In this document: positions 36,691 through 53,342 of the stretch, piece by piece
Position numbering within the stretch: position 1 is the stretch's first letter
Layout: the number at the start of each line of letters is the position of its first letter
Translations under genes and position numbers: made by a program
Notes under the pieces: model-generated
Told to the model about the DNA's origin: nothing
Database searches by the model: none
The model's input: only the letters and a program-made list of their open reading frames with translations
From: Brienomyrus brachyistius
Lineage: Eukaryota; Chordata; Actinopteri; Osteoglossiformes; Mormyridae
Assembly: GCF_023856365.1 (NCBI RefSeq)
Contig: NC_064538.1
Location: 6,006,494-6,070,493, forward strand
DNA length: 64,000 nucleotides
Direction of reading: 5' to 3'

Positions 36691-38407
36691 CAGACTGGCA
36701 GCAGACAGCAGAGCCCCTTCCACTGCCTCCGGCTTTTCACTCTTATTTGCGTTTTTTTTTTTTTACCTTCCGCGTTTCGTAATGAGATTTCCATCCATCC
36801 AGAGCGGCGGGGAGTGAGGCTATTAGGAGAGTGTCGCTGTGTGCCCGTTGCTCCTCCGCGCCGCATTCCGCCGCTTTCCCATCACGACGTTCCTGCCTGT
36901 TTGCCGGCATTAGGAAAAACGCACTGCTAATGCGCAACCGGGTAATGAAACGCTGATGTTCGTTAATAAAACTGTATTAAAAGCATGGGGGGGTGAGGAG
37001 ACTTTTGGAGGCAGGAAAACATGGGAAATTAGCGAGCCTGAGCCCGGGCCTGTACAAAAGGTTTTTATTGGACATCCGATTTTGGAAGCGGCTGAGCTCA
37101 TTAAGCTGTTTAATAGTCTCCATTAACTGCTGTCAGCCAAAAATATGTAACAATGGGCAACACCTCAGAATGGAGAGAGGGAGGCCAGGGCGGATTGGAG
37201 CATTTAAGACACATTTTAAAGTGTAATTTGAAAAACCAAGGTCAGGGAGCATCTAGGAGAGCATCTGGACAGCTTGGGGGGTGAAGGGTCCTGAAGAGGA
37301 GGGGGAGAGGCTCTAGGAATGTCGTACCAGCAGCATTCGGAATTCCGGGTGTTTTTTATCGACATTTACCCCACCACCAGCTACACTTGCCCCTTCCAGA
37401 ACAAAACAATGGAGTGATAATTTTCTGTACGTCAGCCCCCCCCCCCCCCCCTCCCTGTATCGGACCCATTTTCGTGGCTGGATTTATTCGCAAGGAACTG
37501 CTGTAGCAACAAAGTTATGGTATCTGCCCGGAAAATAAATGGCGTCTCAATTGCTTTGGGTCTCTTACTCGTCACAGATGACGAATAAGTCGTTATGGAC
37601 CCGATGACGACTGTCTCCGGCGAGCGGCGTGCAGTTAAGGAGCGCAGTGGGCCGAGCCGGTGTTTAATACCAGCATGGAGGCTGTTATACAGATCCCGGC
37701 TAATCTAATCCCCTTTCACCGTGCTCAGTGGCCCCAGCCACTATCTCGCTGCCATAATCACAGTCATTCCGCCCGCAATGAGAGGGCATTTTCGCAGCGC
37801 ACCGCTGAGTAAATTACCGGCAGGCACCCCGAGTCGGCGGTGAAGGCGAAGAGGCGGCGCTGGGGGGTTCTGGTGGGGCGGGGCAGCAAGCAGAGGGGGG
37901 TCTCGATGGAAGCGGAGGCTTCCGGAGGCGGCACCAAGCCCCGCGTCATGAAGCGGAGCTGCATCGGTATTCCGCGCAGGCCTGGCCCGTCCTCAGCGGT
38001 GCCGCTGTGACCCTTTCATGTATTTTTCATGTTCGTTAACCACTCTGCGTCTCGGCTTCTCTCAAGCAAACCAAGCCCTTCCCTCACCCGGGTTTCTGGG
38101 GTCTTCAGGAGGTGGGGGGAGGGGGGGTGTCCTGCTTGTTCTCTCCTCCTTCATGAAGAGGAGAGGGGTTTCCTTTGTTTGGTTTTATTTGGTATCTCCC
38201 CCCCAGCGGCGCTCTCAAGGCCGACGCACAGCCCTGTAATTGGCACACCTGTCCGGTTCTTCCTTTCCTTCATCCCCCCATCCCTGTTTCTCTCTCTCTC
38301 CATGAGAATATGACTTCAGCGTCTCTGAAGATGCTGGTTACTCCTGCGTCAGCACAGAAACCGAAATAAAACTTGGCAGGCCGGAAAGCTCTCACCCCCC
38401 CGTTTAA

Positions 38408-41810
<3,403 letters not shown>

Positions 41811-42781
41811 GAGTGAAATGTCACACTTAATTCTCTTAAGTATAGATGCCAAAAATACGTGCATGTCAGCGAAGCAGAAGGATGTGAATGCTGAGTGCCC
41901 GTTTGCCTGAGGTCTGTCTATTAGCTGGGGCTTTTTATAGCTTTAAATCGTGAAAGTCATGCTTTTTCCTGAAATTAAGTGATAGTAATTATGCTATAGT
42001 GTCAGATTATGAGTGCTGTTAAGGTCAGAATCTGCATCGGGTGCTGACAACTGGGCAAAGTGTGAAAAAACAGAGTGCGGCGTTTGCTGCTGCGTTACCG
42101 GGGACTTGCGATGCTTGCCGAGTCCCGCAGAGGCCCACCTCCCCGGCTCGCTGAAAAAAGTGGCCGTGTTTTTTGTCAGATGGACAAAAGCTCTGTGAAG
42201 CGGCGCTCCAGGGGGCTGCAGTACGGTTCGAACTCTCTCCAAAGTCAGGCCCATGTGGCCGACGGTGACCCCGACCCTCCTGGCATCTATAACCGATCCC
42301 ACCCTTGGTGCCGGGACTGCTCTCTTACCTGTTACTGTGGCAATTAGCAACACTCAGCTCCACGTTTGGAGCCAAGCAGCACCTCTCAGCCTCTGGGGGG
42401 GTCACAAGTTTACGTCCCACTGCCTGCACTGGGCTTGAGGGAGGCGGAGTGAACGGGGCTTCAGGGACCCCGGCGGGGGAGGGGACAGGGGTTCTAAGGG
42501 TTCTTGATTCGTTTAGCTTTGGGAAAGTGGCTCCCTTATTCTGTTTGACTCCCAAAGGTATGGAGGGGGGGTCAAGAAAGCTGGGGAAGGGATTTAGCAT
42601 GCTGGGGGGTCTTTTCCAGGGGTCTCCTTGCAGGGCTGCAATTGAAAGCAGGGTCAACCAGTCCCTGGGGCAGTTGGGGGTTAGGGGCTTTGCTCAAGAG
42701 CCTAAAACATTGATGATTAAAATTTAGCATTTAACACAAGTAAATTAAACAGTAAACATATACTGGAAATGTTCATACACC

Positions 42782-42910
42782 CATTCTCATTTTTCTGAGA
42801 TATTTTATTGATCCCAAGTGAGAGGTTATTCATTTATGACTCCCAAAGTAGAACTCGAACCCAGAACCCTGAGACTGAGTCTTATGCTCTAACAGTTGAA
42901 CTAGCCGGGC
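42782..42910 (-). repeat. tRNA-Lys-like SINE or tRNA relic
   Basis: Minus strand reads GCCCGGCTAGTTCAACTGTT, AGAGCATAAGACTCAGTCTC and GGTTCGAGTT, close to vertebrate tRNA-Lys from acceptor stem through T arm (42910 down to about 42841). The anticodon loop is two bases short, so it cannot be a working tRNA. It is followed by GGGATCAATAAAATATCT, resembling a fish retroelement tail. Confidence 0.65.
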
Positions 42911-43739
42911 TGTTAAGAGCATTAGCCAAAGGCTGTTGAGGAGGGGGGGCGGGGGGGGTCCATAGACGGGACTGGCAAGACATGATGGCCCCACGGCAGG
43001 AACTGAGGGTGCTGGGAGCAGGTGCTGGAGAGAGTGGAAGAGGGAGGGAAGAACGGGGGCGGGATTTGGAAGCGGAATACGCCAAGCGGGAAAACTGGGG
43101 AGCAGCTGGATCGGCAATAAACTGTAGATCTCCCCCAGTAACCCCCCCCCCCCCCCCCTTCACCTGCAGTAGCTTCCTTATTTTGGAAGCGATCTCTTGT
43201 GTAGATATGCTAATTCCCACCTTTTTATTGCCACCCAAAAAAAACATCAGCGGACCCTCAGCACGCCAGCATTTATATCTTAATTCAATCACTTCTGTGA
43301 CACGGCCTGATGATCGAGAGAATCTTCAAAGTCATTAATCCCAGTCGGGGGACGGGCGATATGAAACGCCGAGTGTCCGACCGGCCCGGATTCTTATCTC
43401 CCCGCCTTGATTAGTCTCTTGACTTGTCAAGGATTCTTTCATCTTTTTTCGTGAGTCTCCTTGTCCCCCCTGCACGCCCACCGCCCCCCCCCCCCACCCC
43501 CCCCACCCAAACACACACACATACACACACCGCCAAATCTCTCCCTTTTGTAATCTTCGGAGGTGAGGCTGTTAACCTTGTAGCCGATGAATGGCATTAC
43601 AGGGGAATCTAGAACACCTTGGGGGGGGGTGTGTAGGCCCTAGTGCTTAGACTCAGGGAATTTCCAATTTCAAGGTTTGAGCGGCATGGGAGGTAGGCAA
43701 AGCAGATTAGAAATTTAAATAAAGCATCGGCGAACATGT

Positions 43740-43743
<4 letters not shown>

Positions 43744-43785
<42 letters not shown>
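43744..43785 (+). repeat. (TG)n microsatellite
   Basis: About 21 units. Confidence 0.95.
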
Positions 43786-43788
<3 letters not shown>

Positions 43789-43821
43789 GTGGGGGGTATG
43801 ATGCTTGAAGCCTCCAGTGTG

Positions 43822-43959
43822 CAGGGCTGGTTCTAGGATTTTCTTAATGTAGGGGGCATAAGAGGAGCCATAATTCATGCTGAGGCGCCAGGCAATAGTA
43901 CGTTTTGAATTGGTAAGTGACAGAGGACGGGACACACCTTTCAGCTGGGGCCAGTGTCC
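43822..43959 (-). repeat. CCAAT-pair interspersed repeat, copy 9
   Basis: Reverse orientation: CAGGGCTGGTTCTAGGATTT start, running to CAGCTGGGGCCAGTGTCC. The CCAAT motifs are lost. It abuts copy 10 head to head. Confidence 0.75.
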
Positions 43960-44094
43960 ATAGCTGATTGGTCCCTTTCCCTGTCAATCACCGATTTAAA
44001 ATCTATCATTGGCTAATAATAAGGTTGGCCTCTCTATGAGCTATGGCCTCTCTCATGCCCCCCACCATTAAAAAAAACACTAGATTTGCCCCTG
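43960..44094 (+). repeat. CCAAT-pair interspersed repeat, copy 10
   Basis: ATAGCTGATTGGTCCC, CTATCATTGGCTAATAATAA and CACTAGATTTGCCCCTG. Forward orientation, directly joined to the reversed copy 9. Confidence 0.8.
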
Positions 44095-44917
44095 GTTCTG
44101 TAACAGCAGGAGGGAAGAGGCCAGCATTAAGGTTCAGGGGAAACGCGTGGGCAGTCAGGGCCATGGGAGCAGCGGGCACTGAGGGCATGAAGTGAGGGGT
44201 GACACCTGCGCCATGTGACCCCAGGTCAGACGCCCACATCTTGTTCAGTTTCACAGCTCCAGGCCGCTAACAATCGCCCTTCAAATTAGTGTTAAGTAAG
44301 CTGCTGTCTCCCAAACGGGGAGGCTGTTCTCGCCGATGCTGTTGGCTCGCACTTCGTACGCAGCCAAAAATCCTCCACAGCCCAGGAAGGGGACGGGAGT
44401 GACACAACCGGCTGGCATCCGCAGGGTCCTAAACACCCCAAGGTTTGAGTCTCCCACATGGGTCGCTGAGTGAAGGCCGTTATTGGGAAGGGGGTGCGAT
44501 CCCAGGTAGATTCTACGTAAATGAAGCAGAGAAAAAGGGAAGGAAAAGTGTGAGAAGTGATGGAAGAGAGACACAGGACTCGCGTGCTTAAGTAAACCCA
44601 GACAAAAAATATCAGCGATACAGAGAGTGTAGACTAACGAGCTATATCGAGTTTACACCAACGCAAAAAGGCAGCATACTCCTATAAGTAAATCTGCGCT
44701 TTTTTATTTATTTATAATGTGCTCTTTAGTATGAACCACTGGTGTATTTCTGGCTTATGTGTCTGTTGCAGTAAGTTGTCCCAAATGGTATGGGAAGGTA
44801 AATCCGACTTACATAAGGGTTTGTGCGATGGATTACTAGCATCAGTCGAGAACTGCACCAGCTACCCTTCACAGTCCGAAAACAGGCAACCGCCAGTCCC
44901 ATAGCCAGGGGTGTATA

Positions 44918-45098
44918 CAGGGGCGGGACCACAGGGGTACTGGCCCCAGCTGGAAGCTGATTGGTCCTCGGAGAGCCCTCTCCCTTGTCATTCACAGATT
45001 CAAAACATACCATTGGCTGATGAGAAGGTTGGGCCCTCTGTATGAATTATGGGCAATATAATGCCCGGCATCTTAAAAACAAGCATAGATTTGCCCCC
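44918..45098 (+). repeat. CCAAT-pair interspersed repeat, copy 11
   Basis: CAGGGGCGGGACCACAGGGG start, GGAAGCTGATTGGTCC, TACCATTGGCTGATGAGAAG and a CATAGATTTGCCCC end. Confidence 0.85.
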
Positions 45099-45884
45099 TA
45101 CTATACAGTACGCGTGTCCAGAAATTCACCGACCCACCCAGAGTGATCTTCCTCGGATGGGTTCCAGACTAATACCATAAGCAGTTGTACGGATAATGTG
45201 CACCAACTGACCAGACAGCCAGCTGGTGCGTTTCATTTGCTAACAGCAGACATCCTGGACCCGTTTCTGAATAATAAGCCAAACCCTATTCCTCGGCGCG
45301 GCAGGGAGGCTTTACAAAGGTCTCCCGGACGAGTGCGCAGGTAGCTAATGTTAGCCGCACGGCCTGAGTCTGCCTAATTACCGAGTTTAGCAGTCTAACA
45401 GCTGCTTTTGAGGAAGCCGGCTACGTCGGCGGCGAGGAACCTGTTTTTTATATGCAGCGCTTTGTTTTATTGTTCAGTCTAACACGGCTCTGACGCGTAA
45501 AACAAGCCCTTCATCAAACACGCGGCCATCTGTTTATGCTAATGAGCGGCGGCGTGCGAGTGGGCGCGGGATTTGTCAGGCCGGCCGGCCTGGCAGCACT
45601 GCTGCCCTCTACCTCCGCCTTAGCCAAGCCTGAACATCAGTCACACGGCATCCGTGGGTGGCGGGGAGGGGGGGGGCTAAATCCCGCTTCCCCAAACAAA
45701 GCCCAGCTTGCACTTTGCAGGCACCGTCAGATCCAAATTTAAACAAACATACTCCAGCCTGCCCTGTGCACAGGAGTCAGGACTGGATCGCATCCATCTT
45801 GCAGAAGCACGTATTTGGTACTGGGCTGTGGTAATCCTGGAGCCTGTCCCGGGAAGGCGGGGGGTACAGACTGGATGGGATTCC

Positions 45885-46087
45885 TGACCACACACACACG
45901 TTCGCATTCATATCTTTGTGGGGACCGTTCATTCATTTCTATGTGCAAAACCCCAATCCCAATATGACGAGCTTAACCAATACTCAGCTCTATCCTTAAC
46001 CATAAGTCACCAAACAAAATACCAGTCATTTTTTTCTTTTGGAAATTTTAGGTTTTTGATTCTAGTCATATATTTTTATAAAACTGA
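45885..46087 (+). repeat. Fish repeat with CATTTCTATG...CCTTAACCATA text
   Basis: TTTGTGGGGACCGTTCATTC, TATCCTTAACCATAAGTCAC and CCAAACAAAATACCAG. A second copy lies at 60108-60335. Confidence 0.65.
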
Positions 46088-46097
46088 GCTTCCTCTT

Positions 46098-46430
46098 GGG
46101 GTGGAACAGTGGTTAGCGCTGTTGCCCTCCACCTCTGGGAGCTGGGGGTGCATGTGCGTTGAGTTTGCATGTCCTCCCTGTGTCATCATGGAGGTGTCCT
46201 CCAAGTACTCTAGTTTCCCACCGCCCCCCCCCCCCCCCAGCCCCCCACAATCCAAAAACATGATTGGTTGATTGGAGTCACCAAATTGTCCATAGGTATG
46301 CATGTGTGGGTGAATGGTGTGTGAGTGTGCCCTGTGATTGGTTGGCACTCCATTCTGGGCCGTTCCCTGCCTTGTGCCCATTGGCTACAGACCCCTGTGG
46401 CCCTGAATAGGATAAACAGTTTCAGAAAAG
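46098..46430 (+). repeat. Teleost composite repeat, near full-length
   Basis: GAACAGTGGTTAGCGCTGTT, GAGTTTGCATGTCCTCCCTG, CAATCCAAAAACATGATTGG and ATTCTGGGCCGTTCCCTGCC. Contains a C run (46224-46238). Confidence 0.8.
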
Positions 46431-46680
46431 GTGGTCCCCACAACACACACTATGCGATTTTAAGACTCCAATTAACATCGATAGATATAAACACAAATAA
46501 ACATACAAAACAAGAACCTTGTAAGACTAGTAAATGGCCAGTACAATGTAAGAACATGAAGAGGCATCAGGCTAGTAGAGTAATTCATGGAACAGGCGGG
46601 TCTTCAGGTGTTTATTGAAGGTGGAGAGGGAATCTCAGTATCCAGAGAAAATCCGCAGAAGGCGAGGAGAACACAATAAC

Positions 46681-47189
46681 TGCACACGCACACCGCGGAG
46701 GAACACACGCACCCTAACTGCACACGCACACCGCGGAGGAACACACGCACCCTAACTGCACACGCACACCGTGGAGGAACACACGCACCCTAACTACACA
46801 CGCACACCGCGGAGGAACACACGCACCCTAACTGCACACGCACACCGCGGAGGAACACACGCACCCTAACTGCACACGCACACCGCGGAGGAACACACGC
46901 ACCCTAACTGCACACGCACACTGCGGAGGAACACACGCACCCTAACTGCACATGCACACCGCGGAGGAACACACGCACCCTAACTGCACACCGCGGAGGA
47001 ACACACGCACCCTAACTGCACACGCACACCGCGGAGGAACACACGCACCCTAACTGCACACGCACACCGCGGAGGAACACACGCACCCTAACTGCACACG
47101 CACACCGCGGAGGAACACACGCACCCTAACTGCACACGCACACCGCGGAGGAACACACGCACCCTAACTGCACACGCACACCGCGGAGG
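46681..47189 (+). repeat. 38-bp minisatellite, 13 copies and a part
   Basis: TGCACACGCACACCGCGGAG...CACCCTAAC unit. One copy near 46983 lacks six bases. It begins in the text GAGGAGAACACAATAACTGC, which resembles the reversed end of the teleost composite repeat. Confidence 0.95.
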
Positions 47190-47984
47190 CAGGACCGGAC
47201 ACCACCTTCACGGTGGGAGCATCTGAGCCATCTGAGGACTGAATTAAATCTGCAGATCTGTCCTGCGCTGTTTCATGTGGCTGCCCGTGTGTCCCAGTGC
47301 ACCTGAGGTCCGGCTCCGATACCAATCAGGGGACAGAGGATCAGAGACGGCGAGAATCACGTCTGCTGGAGCCTTATCGCATCTAGCTACAGATCATTCC
47401 AGAAGGGCAAATGCACCTGCCACTGTCCTTTCTGGTTTTATCCAGCGCCGCGTTACAAAGGGGCACGGCGGGGGGCAGGGGGGGAGTAGGCGGGTTCCCT
47501 CAATTGGCTACTTTCATCTGCTTTCCTGTGCCCCCTAGTGTGGCCATCGAGGGAGACTCTTGCAACAGCCAGGCAGGTTAACAGCTGCCAGGGCTCATCA
47601 ATGAGTGGAAAGGAACCCCCCCCCCACATATCCCAGGAGGATTTTCTGGGCCAGGCCTGACCTTTTGGCCCTTAGTCGTCAGAAGGCTTCACACAAAGGA
47701 ATGATGTGCAGGTGTGGGGTTTGAACAGTATGAGAGAAAGGGAGAGTGTATCCTGGGAAGAGCGCCACACGCAGGATGCATGTGAGTGGCACATGCTGTC
47801 TGGCCGGACTCCCGTCACGGGGTCTCCACGCCATGTTTAATTATACTGGGGGCCATTAAGGCTTGGGGCCGTGACATCATGATGCCTGGCGGCACGTCTG
47901 CCCAATATGGCCGGGATGCGGCCCTCATTAGGCGGGCTGCTCAGGGACAGACGTCGCTGGGCACATGCACCCTAGCACAGCATC

Positions 47985-48735
47985 AAAGCACACACACAGC
48001 ACACCCACACACAGGCAGCACACACACACACACACACACACGCAGCACACACATACAAACGCAGCACATTCACACACTCATACACACACAACACACACAC
48101 GCAGCTCACACACACACACGCAGCACACACACACACACAGCACACCCACACACACGCAGCACACACACACACAGCACACCCACACAGCACACCCACACAC
48201 ACACACAGCACACCCACACACACGCAGCACACACACACACAGCACACCCACACACACGCAGCACACACACACACAGCACACCCACACACACACACGCAGC
48301 ACACACACACACTCGCAGCACACACACACACACGCAGCATACACACACACACCGCACACCCACACACACGCAGCACACACACACACACGCACCACACACA
48401 TACAAACGCAGCACATTCACACACTCATACACACACAACACACACACGCAGCACACACACACACGCAGCACACACACATGCAGCACATTCACACACGCAG
48501 CACACACACACGCACGCATCACACACACATACACACACAACACACACACGCAGCACTCTCCCAGAAAGTCAAACACACAAAGACAGACACACACACACAC
48601 TGACGCACACACACGCAGCACACACATACACAAAGACAGACATACACTCACACACAAAAGCACATGCACACAGACAAAGACAGACACACACACACACACA
48701 CAAAGACAGACATACAGACACACGCACACGCGTAC
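47985..48735 (+). repeat. CA-rich degenerate minisatellite
   Basis: About 750 bp of CACACA with recurring CGCAGCACACAC and ATTCACACACTCATAC blocks. Long open frames here in several phases are artefacts of the repeat. Confidence 0.95.
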
Positions 48736-49247
48736 ACGTGCATTAGTATTTCTCAGCTCCACCATTGTTAATGCAGCGATATGGCAGCCTTGATGAGAGC
48801 GAACCCCCCCATGAGAGGGAAATAAATAGCACCGTGAGGGTTTGGACCAGGGTGGGGGGAGGAGAGGGGCACCAAAAAGCTGGAGCAGCGAAAGTAGGAA
48901 AACGGAGCCATTCATAATGTTAAATGCTGCCTTTTTCCGAGCGTGTCACATCCATGTAATGGGAGGGAGGGGGCATCGGGGCTCATTGAGCAGAGCGAGG
49001 GGGGGGGCACAGTGGGACCACTGCATTTTTTTTGGGAGACTCTCCTTTAATGTGAAAATCTCAGGTTTATTCGATTCTCTTGGGGAGCGCTGAGAATGAC
49101 CCCCACCCCCCCCCCGCCTCCGCCTTCAACTGGGGGAGATTACTGAGCGAGATCAGAGAGGCCTGAAAATTCTCACACCAGGGGGTTTAAACGGCATGGA
49201 CTACACCCCACCCCCCCAAAAATAAAAGATGTCATGTGTTAAAATGA

Positions 49248-49688
<441 letters not shown>

Positions 49689-50935
49689 TGACCGCCAACA
49701 CAGGGCTGAATCGTGATGGATTCTGATCCTGGGTCAGACCCTGAGGGAGCAGCATGAAGTTCTACATTAATTTCTGATTTCTTTGGTCACGTTCGTTTTC
49801 TCTTTTTTTTGTTTTCTTTCGTTCTTTGCTTTCATCTTCCCCGTGCTGTTTGTGCTGCAGTTTACTTTTCAGGCTGCGTCTTGGCCGGCTGAAGCTCGAG
49901 GGAGGCCAGGGGGGGGGGTGGGGGGAGGGGAAGTGTTGATTTCGACTTTCTCGTTATGTTTCTCCCGCTAAGAATGATAAGGATAATTCCGACAGCGAGC
50001 TCGGAGCCCAGGCGATGGTGACACGCAGCACTTGCCTCGGCGGGGCCGCGCTTAGCGGGGCCGGGCGGCAGAGCCAATCACGCATGGCGGGAGTGAAAGC
50101 TGAAAAGGATGTCGGGCCCAGTGGGGGGTTGGGGGGTAACGCAGAGGCGGGGGCGGGCCATGTACCAAGCGGCAGTGCGCCGCCCAGCCGAAGCACACCT
50201 GGTGAAACCAGCTCTCATCATTCATACCAGAATGTACATTTTTACAGCGCTGTGGACTTCCGTGTTGTACAGGGGGCGTGGGGGCATAAGTGCTCTGCCT
50301 TATTTGTTTGTTATTTGTGCAGTTGTGCCAAGATGACCCCCCACCCATTCACAGGGTGCATTTTCGGCTTCCTCCCTATTTGTCCGCCACATCGAACCCT
50401 CATTTCGGGACTGTTTCCCTAGTGACCACCGCTGAGACCTTCGCCTTTGAAAATCCGTGATCCCACGAGGGGCTCTGATGGCTCTGGGAAAGGGATGCTA
50501 ATTGGTGGGAGCAAGGACGATCTGGTGAAGGTTCCTGGCTGGGGGAGGGGCAGGAGACCCCCGCTTATAAGAAGCCTTTTGATAGGTCGATGCTGTCTGT
50601 GAGGGAGACGTGTCACATGTCACTCGCACGATGCTTTTCCGTCTCGTTGCATGAGCAGAGCTGCATGACAGAGGGGGGGTGTGACAGGGCCGTGCTGTCG
50701 CATGCGGGGCTGAAACGCGAGCAGGCCAGTGCCCCTGCGGCCTCACTCTTATATAAACCCCCCGCCAGTGATGCTCCTTCTTTTCTGCAAATGTAAGAGT
50801 TATCAGGCTCTGCAGTTGTCTTACGTGGTGGAACTAATGTGAAGCCATTAATTTTCTGGACGACGTAGAGGAGACGTGCCAGGGGTCCCAGCTTTGTAAT
50901 GAGTGCGTGAGGAATGAGTGTAATTACCCAGTGAG

Positions 50936-50937
<2 letters not shown>

Positions 50938-50981
<44 letters not shown>
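50938..50981 (+). repeat. (TG)n microsatellite
   Basis: About 21 units. Confidence 0.95.
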
Positions 50982-50983
<2 letters not shown>

Positions 50984-51011
50984 ATGTGTTATGGGAGCAA
51001 TGTGTGATTTC

Positions 51012-52074
<1,063 letters not shown>

Positions 52075-52287
52075 CCTCCCACTACGCTTCTGGGTCAACG
52101 TGATCAAGAACCCGCAGTTTGTCTTCGACATCCACAAGAGCAGCATCACGGATGCCTGCCTCTCCGTGGTGGCCCAGACCTTCATGGACTCCTGCTCCAC
52201 CTCCGAGCATCGACTGGGCAAGGACTCCCCCTCCAACAAGCTGCTCTACGCCAAGGATATCCCCAACTACAAGAGCTGGGTAGAGAG
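52075..52287 (+). CDS. plxna2: plxna2 exon 25 of window: GAP part 2 with second arginine motif
   Basis: Encodes residues 1208-1278 plus two bases. [20 protein letters not shown] carries R1212, the second conserved GAP arginine. [20 protein letters not shown] and [20 protein letters not shown] follow. The donor is gtgagg. Confidence 0.96.
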
Positions 52288-53191
52288 GTGAGGCTTTTCA
52301 CTACAGGGGCTCTCAATACCTTCCAGACCCTATCACAAAGCCGCCCTGAGACACTTTCCCAATAACATCCCCAGACCCTATCCTGATACCACCGAGACCC
52401 GATCTCAATTCCGCCCCAGATCCTGTTCCAATACCGCCCCAAGACTCTATCCCAATTCTGAGCCGATGCCGCCCCAAGACCCTGTTTTGTGTGTCCCGAT
52501 GCAACTCAAAACAACCTTAAAATGAGAGGCAGCTGGTAGATCACATGAAGACAAGATTATTTCTGGGGTGTTACCTACTGAGCGTCTCTGCTGTGATATT
52601 TGAGTTTATACCATGGCGCCCTTGAGTTCTCTAACCTAATGGTCAGGAGGTTGTCGATTCATTTTCTATGACAGCACACATAGTTCAGCCAGGCAAATCA
52701 CAGTAATCAATAAAAGTGCAATTATAATCTTTAATTCTAACGTTACTTGAAATTCCAGACATAGAATGCAATTTCAAATTAAAGGAAAATCAAACCAAAA
52801 CAGTTCATCATTGGCAGAAGAAGGTAATTGCACTAATAAATGCCTTTCTGACTCGTACACATGAAAATGTCTTTAGGTACACCAAATGTGCGGTAACCAT
52901 GGTATAAGTTGGTTAACGCACTCCAAGTCGCTCATTATACATTTCTAAACGTACTCCACTGTACGTTGGATGGTTCTTTGCCTCCGCAGCCTTGTGAACA
53001 TATAATGCACAGCTTGGCCGGCACTAACCCTTACATATTCACTGTAAATAACCCACATGAGTGACCAGTGCTTGGAAGCGTCTGGATAAGCTTAACTTTC
53101 TGACTGAATCCTGTAGAATGCTTAAAGGTACAGTGGCCCTGTCTCGTGTGAAACCGACCTGTGTCCATCCACCCCCTTCCCACCCCCCCAG
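52288..53191 (+). other. plxna2: Intron between exons 25 and 26
   Basis: 904 bp. A degenerate tandem repeat lies at 52307-52490, then AT-rich unique sequence. The acceptor is C-rich (ccaccccccccag). Confidence 0.85.
52307..52490 (+). repeat. Degenerate tandem repeat of about 22 bp
   Basis: Recurring CCGCCCCAAGACCCT and TTCCAATACC elements starting 20 bp after the exon 25 donor. Confidence 0.75.
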
Positions 53192-53342
53192 GTACTATGC
53201 CGACATCAACCGGCTGCCTGCCATCAGCGACCAGGACATGAACGCCTACCTGGCGGAGCAGGCCCGCCTGCACTGCTCCGAGTTCAACATGCTGAGTGCC
53301 CTGAATGAGATCTACTCCTACGTCAGCAAATACAGCCAGGAG
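53192..53342 (+). CDS. plxna2: plxna2 exon 26 of window: GAP part 2, helical end
   Basis: Encodes residues 1279-1329. [40 protein letters not shown] and [10 protein letters not shown]. The donor is gtaagg. Confidence 0.95.

Noticed and set aside
36310..36866. Ser/Leu-rich and Arg/Glu-rich long frames
   Set aside because: Low-complexity CT tract read on the two strands.
42841..42910. Functional tRNA-Lys gene on the - strand
   Set aside because: The anticodon loop is short by two bases, the D-arm has changed bases and a retroelement-like tail follows.
47786..48793. 335-residue open frame on the + strand, and related frames on both strands
   Set aside because: It runs through the CA array and translates as HTHTHT or CVCVCV text. 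Length is an artefact of stop-free dinucleotide repeats.
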